From Muriicola sp. Z0-33 (GTDB lineage: Bacteria > Bacteroidota > Bacteroidia > Flavobacteriales > Flavobacteriaceae), in contig NZ_JAFMPW010000008.1 of the NCBI RefSeq assembly GCF_026126425.1, positions 147,227 to 211,226 of the forward strand: 64,000 bases of DNA, in the 5' to 3' direction. This document shows, piece after piece, positions 24,689-32,731 of the stretch. The notes beneath the pieces are model-generated. The model was not told the DNA's origin, did not search any database, and was given only the letters and a program-made list of their open reading frames with translations. Both the position numbers and the translations under genes were made by a program. Within the stretch, counting starts at the first letter, position 1. Each line of letters starts with the position of its first letter.

Positions 24689-25833
24689 TATTTCAAAGGT
24701 TTAAAGAAAAAAGGATTATGTTCCGGTAATAATTCCGGATGAAAAATATGTATCAGGTCTTTTAGAATAAGATCAGGTCTGTGTGGCCCTAACTCATAAT
24801 ATAGCAATCCGCCTGTTTCTCCTTGCGTAGCAGCAAAGGTAAATACCTTCTGTTCCCTATATGCCTTAAATTGCGAATAATGTCTGTTGGCCAGCTCAAG
24901 CTGATCATAGGTAGTGAATTGTGAAGGTGAAATCCAGAAATCTGCATCCCTGGCTTGTTGCAGTACACTTTCCAGACTTAGAGATACACTTCCGGTGTCA
25001 GGATTATTTTGCCAGAGATAGCGAGTATTTGCATCTTTTAAAAACTGGGCTGCCCAGCTTTTACCACCTGGTAGGTACCAAACATCTTTATAAAGAGCGC
25101 CACTTAGAATAGTGGGTTGTTTTTTGGCTTTAGCAGCTATATTTTTTGCGACTTTGTAAGAGGAGGAAATATCATTGAAGATGCTATCTGCTTGATCCTC
25201 TAGTTCAAAAAAGGGGGCAAAAAATTTGATCCACTCCGCCCTTCCCAGAGGGGTTTCTTCTGTCCATTCACCGTTATATACCACAGGAATTCCGGCACGC
25301 TCCAGAGTATTATACGCCTTGTTTTGGTTATTTATACTAAATCCGATCACCACATCAGGCCGCAGTGCAATAACCATTTCACCGTTCATAGATTCGTTAT
25401 TCCCCAATTCTAAAATTTCCCCCTTCGCTATCCTTTTTCTTGCGGCCTTCGATGATATGTATTTTGAATCAGGAAACCCGACGAGTTTGTCTATCACTCC
25501 AAGCGCCTCCAAAGCGGGAATATGGGTGGTTGAAGTAGCAACAAGACTTTCTACAGGAGTAAATACGATAGCATCGTAGTCGTTTTTATTCACGGTGATA
25601 TTTGCGGCATTTTTTTTGGGTACCAATGCGTAGGTAAAATCAGCCGTGGCATTTGGCCAGGGAGAACTGACCGATATGGTAGTAATCCCCGATACTGATT
25701 TAGAAATTGAAAAGCCTTTGGCATAATCTACTTTTATCACATTGCCCTGGATCTCGTCCGATATTGCCCCCTTTTTATTCTCTACACATCCAAGGATTAA
25801 TACGACAAATAAAAGTAGAAAGGTATTTTTCAA
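24688..25833 (-). CDS. Substrate-binding lipoprotein of the cobalamin/siderophore-type ABC importer
   Basis: A 381-residue lipoprotein with a lipobox ending LGC (Cys16). It has a class III (BtuF/FepB-like) periplasmic binding fold: VATSTTHIPALEALGVIDKLVGFPD near residue 95 and EMVIALRPDVVIGF near 155, before the long connecting helix. It would hand ligand to the permease encoded next. It is the first gene of the three-gene minus-strand operon and faces away from the cobalamin riboswitch. No riboswitch was seen on its own side. Confidence 0.88.
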   Translation of the reverse strand: MKNTFLLLFVVLILGCVENKKGAISDEIQGNVIKVDYAKGFSISKSVSGITTISVSSPWPNATADFTYALVPKKNAANITVNKNDYDAIVFTPVESLVATSTTHIPALEALGVIDKLVGFPDSKYISSKAARKRIAKGEILELGNNESMNGEMVIALRPDVVIGFSINNQNKAYNTLERAGIPVVYNGEWTEETPLGRAEWIKFFAPFFELEDQADSIFNDISSSYKVAKNIAAKAKKQPTILSGALYKDVWYLPGGKSWAAQFLKDANTRYLWQNNPDTGSVSLSLESVLQQARDADFWISPSQFTTYDQLELANRHYSQFKAYREQKVFTFAATQGETGGLLYYELGPHRPDLILKDLIHIFHPELLPEHNPFFFKPLK

Positions 25834-25926
25834 ATTGATGACATTGAAGTGATATCAAAAATAGTATTATTTAATCTTTTGCCCGAAATATTAAACAGAA
25901 TGTTTACCTTCGATCAGAATTTTGGT

Positions 25927-26129
25927 TTTCACTCCCATCATATGAGTGAAATTAAAAGGGAATCCGGTGATCTTACTGATACGGGTTAAGAAATTCCGGA
26001 ACTGTTCCCGCAACTGTAAGCTTAGTTACACCTTGGTGTGATGGCTAACATTTCTTCTATTACCACTGTGAGCTATTTGTTCACGGGAAGGTTAATGTTA
26101 GTACGCAAGTCAGGAGACCTGCCAAATTC
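25927..26129 (+). promoter_or_regulatory. Cobalamin riboswitch
   Basis: Conserved elements appear in the expected order: a closing P1 pair (GAATTT near 25927, AAATTC near 26124), then AAAAGGGAATCCGGTGA, GGAACTGTTCCCGCAACTGTAAGC in two parts, CCACTGTGAG, CGGGAAGG and the B12 box AAGTCAGGAGACCTGCC at 26107-26123. It lies in the 375-base gap between the divergent transporter operon and the TonB receptor gene and is oriented toward the receptor. A hairpin at 26142-26164 follows without a T-run, so control is probably at translation initiation. A near-consensus TACCTTCG at 25915-25922 could be the promoter. Confidence 0.93.
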
Positions 26130-26141
26130 GAACAACGATGT

Positions 26142-26164
26142 TAAACTTTCGGGATAAAAGTTTA
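26142..26164 (+). other. Hairpin between the riboswitch and the receptor start
   Basis: 8-bp arms TAAACTTT / AAAGTTTA around a 7-base loop, with no following T-run. It could belong to the riboswitch expression platform. It lies 44 bases before the start codon. Confidence 0.4.
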
Positions 26165-26208
26165 CGTATGGGTACAGACATACTATTTCCCGTTTTCAAT
26201 TCATTTAA

Positions 26209-28077
26209 ATGACCAAAAAATTTATTAGTAATGGCATAGCCGCATGGTGCTGCTTTGCCCTGGCTGCACAACAGCAGCAAGATACTACACGACTTCAAAT
26301 TCTGGATGAAGTAGTAGTGAGCGATTCACGTTTCGAATTGAAGCGAGAAAATTCAGGAAAGACCGTAATTAAAATTGGTGTTGAAGAACTTCAGCGCAAC
26401 CAGGGAAGATCTGTTGCGGAAATTATAAACACTAAAAGCGGTATTGAAATTGCAGGTAGCAGGGGAAGAGATGGGGCTGTCCTGGGTGTTTTTGCCCGTG
26501 GGGGCAGAGGGAGGCAGGTTTTGATCATAGTAGACGGGGTCAGGGTTTCAGATCCTTCATCTTTTTCCCTGGAATATGACCTGCGTCTTTTAGCCACAGC
26601 AAATGTTGCTTCAATTGAAATCATCAAAGGGGCTGCAAGTACTTTGTACGGAACAAATGCTGCTACGGCAGTAATAAATATTACTACCAAGGGTGCTGCC
26701 AAAGAAAAAATGAGAGGTGAATTTCAATCGGTTTTCGGGACCAATCAGACTGCGGTGGACCAGAATTACAACCTGTCTAATTTCTCTAATAGTGCCAGGG
26801 TTTCCGGAACACTGAACAAATTCTCATATTCAACTAGTTTTTCAAACAGGTATTCTGAAGGTCTTTCTGCAATTGTTACACCTGAGAATGAGGAAGACAA
26901 TTTTTCTAACAGCAGTAATGATATCCGTTTGGGATATCAGTTTTCAGAGAAATTTAATCTAGTAGTTTATGGGAATCAGACCAGGCTCCGCAGCGCTTTT
27001 GATGAATCCTTTGGCCTGATGGATGCTCCTTACCAGTTTATAAGTGATCAGGACAGGATTGGGGCTTCATTACGTTTGAAATTCGCAAATGGTGGAATTT
27101 ACTTTAACGGTGCATATACCAACTATGAATCCGAAAGTAAAAGTGCCTTTCCGGGGGTGTTCAAAGCCAGGAACTATGTTGGGGATCTTTACGGTAAATA
27201 CACTTTTAACGATAAGTTATATACCATATTGGGTGTAAATTATTTGGAAGATACTGCCGAATTCATATCAGATGAGAAATTTACAATCCTTGACCCCTAT
27301 GCCAACCTGGTTTTTGTGTCAGATTTTGGACTTAATATTAACTCTGGAATACGAATTAACAATCACTCGGAGTATGGCAGTAATTTAGTTTATAATATAA
27401 ATCCATCCTATACTTTTAAATTTAATGACCGGTATATAAAGCTTTTAAGTTCTTTCGCTTCTTCCTATATCACGCCTTCACTTACCCAATTATTTGGAAC
27501 TTTTGGCGCAAATCCGAATCTAGATCCGGAAGATAACAGCACCTTGGAAGGTGGTGTAGAATATGCGGGTAACCAATTTAGAGTCAGCGGTATTTATTTT
27601 AATCGTAAGGAAGAAAATTTTGTTTTTTTCGACGGAGCCAGCAGTACATATCTCAATGCAGCAAATACTATAGATGCGCAGGGTGTGGAGCTAGAAATGA
27701 ACTGGAAACCTGTTAATAACCTTAATTTACACTTCAACTATACCTTTACAGAGCGCAAAGGAGATTCAGCGATAAGAATACCCAAACACAAGTTTAATTT
27801 TTTAGGGAGTTACTCTTTCTCGGAACGAACTAGCGGAACTATAAGCTATACCATGACAGGAGAAAGATCGGACACAGACTTCAATGTCTTCCCTTTTGAA
27901 GAGGTACCACTAGATGCATTCTCTGTGGTTAATATCTACCTTCAACATCAAATCATTCCCAATAAACTGAGATGCTTTTTAAATCTTGACAATATTTTAA
28001 ATAAAGAATTTACTGAAGTTATTGGTTTTACAACCCGGGGAAGAAACATAGCTTTAGGGATGAACATCAGCCTTTAA
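26209..28077 (+). CDS. TonB-dependent outer-membrane receptor, BtuB-like (cobalamin)
   Basis: A 622-residue TonB-dependent receptor with a short signal sequence and a TonB-box-like segment (LDEVVVSD) near residue 33. The plug domain includes LQRNQGRSVAEIINTKSGIEI and IVDGVRVSDP, then SIEIIKGAASTLYGTNAATAVINI. A 22-strand-type barrel follows and ends with GMNISL. The cobalamin riboswitch immediately upstream and the divergent ABC importer make B12 or another corrinoid the likely ligand. There is no CarboxypepD-like N-terminal extension, unlike the Oar-like receptor at 56053. Confidence 0.9.
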   Translation: MTKKFISNGIAAWCCFALAAQQQQDTTRLQILDEVVVSDSRFELKRENSGKTVIKIGVEELQRNQGRSVAEIINTKSGIEIAGSRGRDGAVLGVFARGGRGRQVLIIVDGVRVSDPSSFSLEYDLRLLATANVASIEIIKGAASTLYGTNAATAVINITTKGAAKEKMRGEFQSVFGTNQTAVDQNYNLSNFSNSARVSGTLNKFSYSTSFSNRYSEGLSAIVTPENEEDNFSNSSNDIRLGYQFSEKFNLVVYGNQTRLRSAFDESFGLMDAPYQFISDQDRIGASLRLKFANGGIYFNGAYTNYESESKSAFPGVFKARNYVGDLYGKYTFNDKLYTILGVNYLEDTAEFISDEKFTILDPYANLVFVSDFGLNINSGIRINNHSEYGSNLVYNINPSYTFKFNDRYIKLLSSFASSYITPSLTQLFGTFGANPNLDPEDNSTLEGGVEYAGNQFRVSGIYFNRKEENFVFFDGASSTYLNAANTIDAQGVELEMNWKPVNNLNLHFNYTFTERKGDSAIRIPKHKFNFLGSYSFSERTSGTISYTMTGERSDTDFNVFPFEEVPLDAFSVVNIYLQHQIIPNKLRCFLNLDNILNKEFTEVIGFTTRGRNIALGMNISL

Positions 28078-28099
28078 TAAAAGCGACGAAAAAAAAAGT

Positions 28100-28137
28100 C
28101 CCTGACGCTGTACATTAAACAGACGTCAGGGCTTTAA
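28100..28137. terminator. Bidirectional terminator between the receptor and S41 genes
   Basis: 8-bp arms CCCTGACG (28100-28107) and CGTCAGGG (28124-28131) with a 16-base loop. An A-run precedes and CTTTAATT follows, so it suits both converging transcripts, more so the minus one. Confidence 0.65.
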
Positions 28138-28156
28138 TTATATTTTTTAAAATGAT

Positions 28157-29647
28157 TTAGTCTAAAAGCGGGAGGTAGAACTCCTTATCCAGAATCATAT
28201 TATCCTTAATTGGTCTGAACATTTTTGAACTGGTGATCAGCTCTACCGGGTGTTTAACGGTAAAGTCGCGCTTAGAGGAAACTCCAAGAATCTCGTCAAT
28301 AGCTCTTGCCAGCAGCGGTTCATTAAGATCTCCCAGAATCCCGAGGTTGGCCAAATCCTCCTCTAATTCAATATCGGCTGAAAAACCTGCGGTGTAATCC
28401 GAGAAACCAACAGAATTTTCATTTCTGCCCACCAGGGGCTGTATCGCCCATAAATTGTTTGGATTTATTTGATTTTCTCTGGATGGGGTATAAATAAAAG
28501 GTGCCCCGTCTCTGGAAGGGTCATCTACCATAGTAAGTGAAAATTCGTTCTTCCCCGTGGTAGTGGTACCTACTTTAATTACGTCTAAATAAGGATCCAG
28601 GCCGTTTATTACCAATTCACTGGCTGAAGCTGTGCTCCCAGTCGTTAATACATATACTCTGGTGAGGTTTAGTGTATTGATAGGACTGCCATCTCCTGTT
28701 GAACTTGCGAAATAATCATTTAAGGCATTGGGGTCATCCGCAGTGAATGCCTCCTGAATTTTATCGTTCCATCGTTGTTTTATGTATAGTTCATCGGTAT
28801 TTGTTCCATAAATCATACTAGAGAGCAGTCTGGATGAGTTGACAGACCCCCCGGAATTATAGCGCATATCTAATACAAGTTCTGTTACCCCTGCCGATTT
28901 TAATTGCCCGAAAGCGTCGTTTAAGTCCTCATCAAACTCATTGGTAAAGCCGTTATACATTAAATAGCCAATCTTAACTCCGCTAATTTCGAATGAAGTC
29001 GTAATAAAAACAGGATTTTCAACAAGAGCTTCCTCTTTCGTCAATGTCACTTCTTTACCATTAGGAGTTATCACATCGTTCTCGATATCGGCCATATTAA
29101 GGGTGTAGGTGGCATTCTCGCCAAAGAGAAGGTCTCTGTAATTGTCCCTATTTAAAGTCTGCCCGTCTACTCCGGTAAACAGCTCACCTCTGGAAATATC
29201 CTTTGTAGAGGCATCGGAGTTTGCTATTATATAGCGGACATAGCCAAAGATATCATCACTCCCCTGAAAAACAATTAAACCAAATTCCAGGCCATTGCTC
29301 CTTGAAACTCCGGACAGATTATCGGTGAGTTCCTTATAGTCCATATTATAAAAGCTAAAACGGTCTTCACTAAACCGGAGTTTGTTATCGAAGAAATCCG
29401 CAGGATCGGACTCTGTTTGCAAAAATTCTGTATACTCCTGATCGTTAGAAAATCTATTATCAGCCAGGTCCGGGACATCTGCCTGCCAGAAATACCATAT
29501 ATTCATGGCCTTCCACATAAAATCTTGTACAGTAACATCTGCAGTCGTAGGATCAGGCCCATTGGGCCCTCCTATCCCGTCATCATTTTTTTTGCACCCG
29601 ACATAGAAAAATCCTATTGTCAGGAATAACAGCACATACTTTTTCAT
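28157..29647 (-). CDS. S41 family C-terminal-processing-type peptidase, lipoprotein
   Basis: A 496-residue lipoprotein (lipobox FYVGC, Cys18) with a Gly/Pro/Asp linker. An N-terminal helical region (VQDFMWKAMNIWYFW) is followed by a PDZ-like part and the S41 catalytic core. The catalytic Ser lies in TGSTASASE. The general-base Lys is expected in GTTTTGKNEF, 20-25 residues later. The preceding block LVLDMRYNSGGSV is typical of the fold. It is anchored in the envelope and cleaves unknown substrates. It diverges from the second ECF sigma operon across a 200-base region with an inverted repeat. Confidence 0.9.
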   Translation of the reverse strand: MKKYVLLFLTIGFFYVGCKKNDDGIGGPNGPDPTTADVTVQDFMWKAMNIWYFWQADVPDLADNRFSNDQEYTEFLQTESDPADFFDNKLRFSEDRFSFYNMDYKELTDNLSGVSRSNGLEFGLIVFQGSDDIFGYVRYIIANSDASTKDISRGELFTGVDGQTLNRDNYRDLLFGENATYTLNMADIENDVITPNGKEVTLTKEEALVENPVFITTSFEISGVKIGYLMYNGFTNEFDEDLNDAFGQLKSAGVTELVLDMRYNSGGSVNSSRLLSSMIYGTNTDELYIKQRWNDKIQEAFTADDPNALNDYFASSTGDGSPINTLNLTRVYVLTTGSTASASELVINGLDPYLDVIKVGTTTTGKNEFSLTMVDDPSRDGAPFIYTPSRENQINPNNLWAIQPLVGRNENSVGFSDYTAGFSADIELEEDLANLGILGDLNEPLLARAIDEILGVSSKRDFTVKHPVELITSSKMFRPIKDNMILDKEFYLPLLD

Positions 29648-29721
29648 ATTTTCTTTTTTAAACTCACTTCAATTATCGTTCCATAGCAAAGAACAATTGG
29701 ACAACTTTTAGCAATTTTAAG

Positions 29722-29744
29722 CGTATAGTTGTAAAAACTATACG
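29722..29744. repeat. Perfect inverted repeat in the S41/sigma divergent region
   Basis: 9-bp arms CGTATAGTT and AACTATACG around a 5-base spacer, lying 75 bases upstream of the S41 start and 56 bases before the ECF promoter. The size and symmetry suit a dimeric regulator's operator. No T-run follows on either strand. Confidence 0.55.
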
Positions 29745-29799
29745 ATATTTAGTTTGTAATGCCCTAAAATACTTACATATAAAGGAAAAAAAAATTATT

Positions 29800-29827
29800 T
29801 GTAACAAAATTCGTTGTACTTCGTCTT
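29800..29827 (+). promoter_or_regulatory. ECF-type promoter of the second sigma operon
   Basis: TGTAAC at 29800-29805, then exactly 16 bases, then CGTCTT at 29822-29827. This is the general ECF sigma promoter layout and suggests that the downstream sigma factor drives its own operon. Confidence 0.6.
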
Positions 29828-29874
29828 CCTTATGTAAAACACCATGAATGGTCACTACAATTGAACAACCAACA

Positions 29875-30384
29875 ATGACACAATCAGAATTTTTAAATGT
29901 TGTCATGCCTTTTAAGGATAAACTATATCGCCTTGCAAAACGGCTATTAGTATCCTCAGAGGAGGCGGAAGATGCCACACAGGAGATTTTGATGAAATTG
30001 TGGGCCAAAAAGAAGATGATAGAGAATTACAAGAATGTGGAGGCTTTTGCGATGACAATGACAAAGAATTTTTGTCTAGATCGTTTAAAATCAAAACAAT
30101 CTAACAATCTCAAATTAGTTCACAGTAATTACGCGGATGGAGCATCATCCCTACAAAAACAAGTAGAATCTAAAGATAGTGTAAGCTGGGTAGAAAGAAT
30201 TATGGAGGAGCTGCCGGAACAACAAAAAATGGTGCTTCAATTAAGAGATATTGAAGAGTACGATTTTGACGAAATATCAGAACTCCTTGAAATGAAACCC
30301 ACAGCAGTGCGTGTGACATTGTCAAGAGCAAGAAAAACAGTAAGAGAAAAATTATTACAAAAACATAGTTATGGAATTGGATAA
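29875..30384 (+). CDS. ECF-type RNA polymerase sigma factor
   Basis: A 169-residue ECF sigma factor when started at the ATG at 29875 (MTQSEFLNVVMPFKDKL). An in-frame ATG at 29848 gives 178 residues, but the shorter form matches the family better. Region 2 includes AKRLLVSSEEAEDATQEILMKLWAKK and region 4 is near the C-terminus (DFDEISELLEMKPTAVRVTLSRARKTVREKL). It overlaps the next gene by 14 bases, the usual layout for a sigma and its membrane anti-sigma partner. It heads an operon with three DUF4252 genes. Confidence 0.92.
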   Translation: MTQSEFLNVVMPFKDKLYRLAKRLLVSSEEAEDATQEILMKLWAKKKMIENYKNVEAFAMTMTKNFCLDRLKSKQSNNLKLVHSNYADGASSLQKQVESKDSVSWVERIMEELPEQQKMVLQLRDIEEYDFDEISELLEMKPTAVRVTLSRARKTVREKLLQKHSYGIG

Positions 30385-30802
30385 CATTGAAAAATTATTG
30401 GAAAAGTATTTTGAGGCCACCACTACGGAAGCCGAAGAAAAGAACTTACGGGAGTATTTTTCACAAGAAAAGGTTGCTCCGCAGTTAGAGCAATACAGAC
30501 CGATATTCGCCTACTTTTCCCAAGCCAAGGAAGAACGGTTTACCAAGCAGGTTCCACTAAAACCTAGAAAAAACTATTATAAGTGGCTTTCCATTGCAGC
30601 GGTAGCAGTAATTGCTTTTGGTATTTATTTTGGTAATGCTTATCAGGAACGGCAAATTGAGAAAGAACAAGCGCTTTATGCTTACAACGAAACTAAAAAA
30701 GCGTTGAACCTTTTGGCCGAGAATTTTGGTAAGGGAACTGAAAAAGTAGCCTATTTAAATGAATTTGAAGAAACAAAACAAAAAATTTACAAGCACAATT
30801 AA
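30371..30802 (+). CDS. Single-pass membrane protein, likely anti-sigma factor
   Basis: A 143-residue protein. The N-terminal cytoplasmic part (about 1-68) has short helices (NIEKLLEKYFEATTTEAEEKNLREYF). One membrane segment lies at about 71-88 and a charged C-terminal part at about 89-143 faces the periplasm. Position (14-base overlap with an ECF sigma gene) and topology support an anti-sigma role, although no zinc-binding HxxxCxxC motif is present. It resembles the small putative anti-sigma or DUF proteins seen after such sigma genes in flavobacteria. Confidence 0.75.
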   Translation: MELDNIEKLLEKYFEATTTEAEEKNLREYFSQEKVAPQLEQYRPIFAYFSQAKEERFTKQVPLKPRKNYYKWLSIAAVAVIAFGIYFGNAYQERQIEKEQALYAYNETKKALNLLAENFGKGTEKVAYLNEFEETKQKIYKHN

Positions 30803-30813
30803 AATTTGAAACG

Positions 30814-31362
30814 ATGAAAAGAAGTATCACAATATTACTAATAGCCTTATTACCATTATCTGGCTTTTCACAGTCCTTGTTTGACAAATATGAGGACCTG
30901 GATGAAGTAACCTCTGTGGTGGTTAATAAGAGCATGTTTAATCTACTTAGTAAAATAGAAGTAGATGTAGACGACCCTGAGGCAAAGGACTTTATGGATA
31001 TTGCCAAGAGCGTAAATAGTCTAAAGGTATTTACCACGGAAGACAAGAAAATAGGAGCAGATATGAAAGCTTCTGTTGAAAAGTATCTTAAATCCGCTTC
31101 CCTGGAGGAGTTAATGCGCATTAAAGATAAAGACGCCAATATTAAGTTCTATATCAAGAATGGAAAAGATGACGATCATGTAAGTGAGTTACTGATGTTC
31201 GTAAATGGAATGAAGAATATTGATGTAGAAATTAATGACAGAAAGTTTGAAACAGTATTGCTTTCGCTTACCGGAGATATTGATTTAAATAAGATCAATT
31301 CCCTTACAAATAAAATGAATCTTCCCAAAGAGCTCAATAAGGCTGGGGAAAAGAACAATTAA
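30814..31362 (+). CDS. DUF4252 family secreted protein (copy 1)
   Basis: A 182-residue protein with a signal peptide (about 1-20, ending GFSQ). The mature part matches DUF4252 (SLFDKYEDLDEVTSVVVNKSMF, then EELMRIKDKDANIKFYIKNGK and ELLMFVNGM). Function unknown. It is the tandem paralogue of the next gene; about half the residues align identically by eye, including the ending MxLPKELNKA. It is 11 bases after the anti-sigma-like gene in the sigma operon. Confidence 0.85.
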   Translation: MKRSITILLIALLPLSGFSQSLFDKYEDLDEVTSVVVNKSMFNLLSKIEVDVDDPEAKDFMDIAKSVNSLKVFTTEDKKIGADMKASVEKYLKSASLEELMRIKDKDANIKFYIKNGKDDDHVSELLMFVNGMKNIDVEINDRKFETVLLSLTGDIDLNKINSLTNKMNLPKELNKAGEKNN

Positions 31363-31442
31363 TATATTTTTAATCTTAATCAATCAATCAGATTCCTATA
31401 ATATGGCCAATGCCATCGAGACAGGAAATTAAAACGAAACTC

Positions 31443-31991
31443 ATGAAAAAAACAATTTTAGTATTAGCAGCATTCCTTATCACAGTTAGCGGATTTTCAC
31501 AATCTCAATTCGATAAGTTTGAAGATATGGAGAACGTAGGTTCTGTCATAGTAAATAAAAAAATGATAGATCTGGTCGCCAGTATTGGAGAACATTCTGA
31601 CGACGCCGAGGCAAAAGAATTTATGAGCCTTGCCAAAGGATTAAAACAATTGAGAGTATTTATGACAGAGGATGATAATGCTTCTGCTAAAATGCAATCT
31701 TCAGTAGACAAATATTTGGGATCATCTTCCATGGAAGAATTAATGAGAGTGAAAGATGAGGATACCAATGTTAAATTCTATATCAGAAGCGGAAAAGATG
31801 AGAACCATGTAAAGGAGCTATTGATGTTTGTAACTGGTATAGAGAATGTTAAGGTAGGTCACAATGACCGTAACATTGAAACAGTATTAGTATCTTTAAC
31901 GGGCGATATTGACCTTCGCAAGATTGGTACACTAACCAAGAAGATGGACCTTCCCAAAGAGCTGAATAAGGCCGAAAAAAAGGGGAAGTAG
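31443..31991 (+). CDS. DUF4252 family secreted protein (copy 2)
   Basis: A 182-residue protein started at the ATG at 31443 (MKKTILVLAAFLITVSGFSQ), which gives a clean signal peptide. The open frame reaches 31410, but the extra residues break the signal. It is nearly collinear with the 30814 gene, with no gaps evident, so the pair arose by tandem duplication. The function is unknown. Because all copies are exported and the operon is ECF-controlled, an envelope-stress role is a reasonable inference. Confidence 0.85.
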   Translation: MKKTILVLAAFLITVSGFSQSQFDKFEDMENVGSVIVNKKMIDLVASIGEHSDDAEAKEFMSLAKGLKQLRVFMTEDDNASAKMQSSVDKYLGSSSMEELMRVKDEDTNVKFYIRSGKDENHVKELLMFVTGIENVKVGHNDRNIETVLVSLTGDIDLRKIGTLTKKMDLPKELNKAEKKGK

Positions 31992-32050
31992 AGTAAGGCT
32001 AATGGGGAGTAATTGATATCCTCTGGCAAATAAACACTAAAGCATAAAAA

Positions 32051-32590
32051 ATGAAATCGATTTTAAAATATTTGGCACTGGCAGCTGTCCTTGTATTAGG
32101 AGCCTGTTCCTCTAATCAAAGTTTGCAAGAGTACTATGTGGATAGCTCAGAGAATCCCAATTTTATTTCTCTTGATGTCCCTACGAGCATTCTGAACCTT
32201 GAAGAGACAGATCTCACGGAGGCACAGAATGAGGCACTGCAATCTCTTAGAAAATTAAACATTCTTGCTTTCAAGAAAACTACTAAGAACGCAGCAGAAT
32301 ACAAAGTAGAAAGAGCTAAGGTAAATTCTATCTTGAAAGATGGCGAGTTTGTTGAGCTGATGAAGCTGAATTCAAAGTACGGAAAAGGAGTTATCAAATA
32401 CCTTGGAGATGAAGATGCTATAGATGAGGTAATTATCTACGGTAACAGCAATGATAAAGGTTTTGCTCTTATCAGGGTTCTTGGAGATGATATGAATCCG
32501 GCACATATTGTACAGCTACTTCAGGCCATTCAGAAATCGGATTATAAAGGAGAAGGCCTTGGTGAAATAGGCAAATTCTTAAAAGGGTAA
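32051..32590 (+). CDS. DUF4252 family lipoprotein (copy 3)
   Basis: A 179-residue lipoprotein (lipobox LGAC, Cys19). It is a more distant DUF4252 member, with FISLDVPTSILNL at the start and VIIYGNSNDKGFALIRVLGDDMNPAHIVQLL near the end. Unlike the two secreted copies it is membrane-anchored, so it might serve as a receptor or partner for them. It is the last gene of the sigma operon and is followed by a strong terminator. Confidence 0.82.
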   Translation: MKSILKYLALAAVLVLGACSSNQSLQEYYVDSSENPNFISLDVPTSILNLEETDLTEAQNEALQSLRKLNILAFKKTTKNAAEYKVERAKVNSILKDGEFVELMKLNSKYGKGVIKYLGDEDAIDEVIIYGNSNDKGFALIRVLGDDMNPAHIVQLLQAIQKSDYKGEGLGEIGKFLKG

Positions 32591-32612
32591 ATACTACCAT
32601 CCTAACATATAT

Positions 32613-32647
32613 AACCTGCTTCAAAATTTTTTTGAAGCAGGTTTTTT
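32613..32647 (+). terminator. Rho-independent terminator of the sigma-DUF4252 operon
   Basis: A perfect 14-bp stem (AACCTGCTTCAAAA and its complement) with a 3-base loop, followed by a run of T residues. It marks the end of the five-gene operon. Confidence 0.9.
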
Positions 32648-32731
32648 TGTTTCCATCAGATCAAAAAAGTTATTCAATTTAAAGGTCTAATCATTATCTT
32701 GCTTACTTCATTAACACTAACTAAAATTACA

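Noticed and set aside
24688..25926. Second cobalamin riboswitch ahead of the ABC operon
   Set aside because: No B12 box or conserved core was found on the minus strand between the riboswitch and the binding-protein start.
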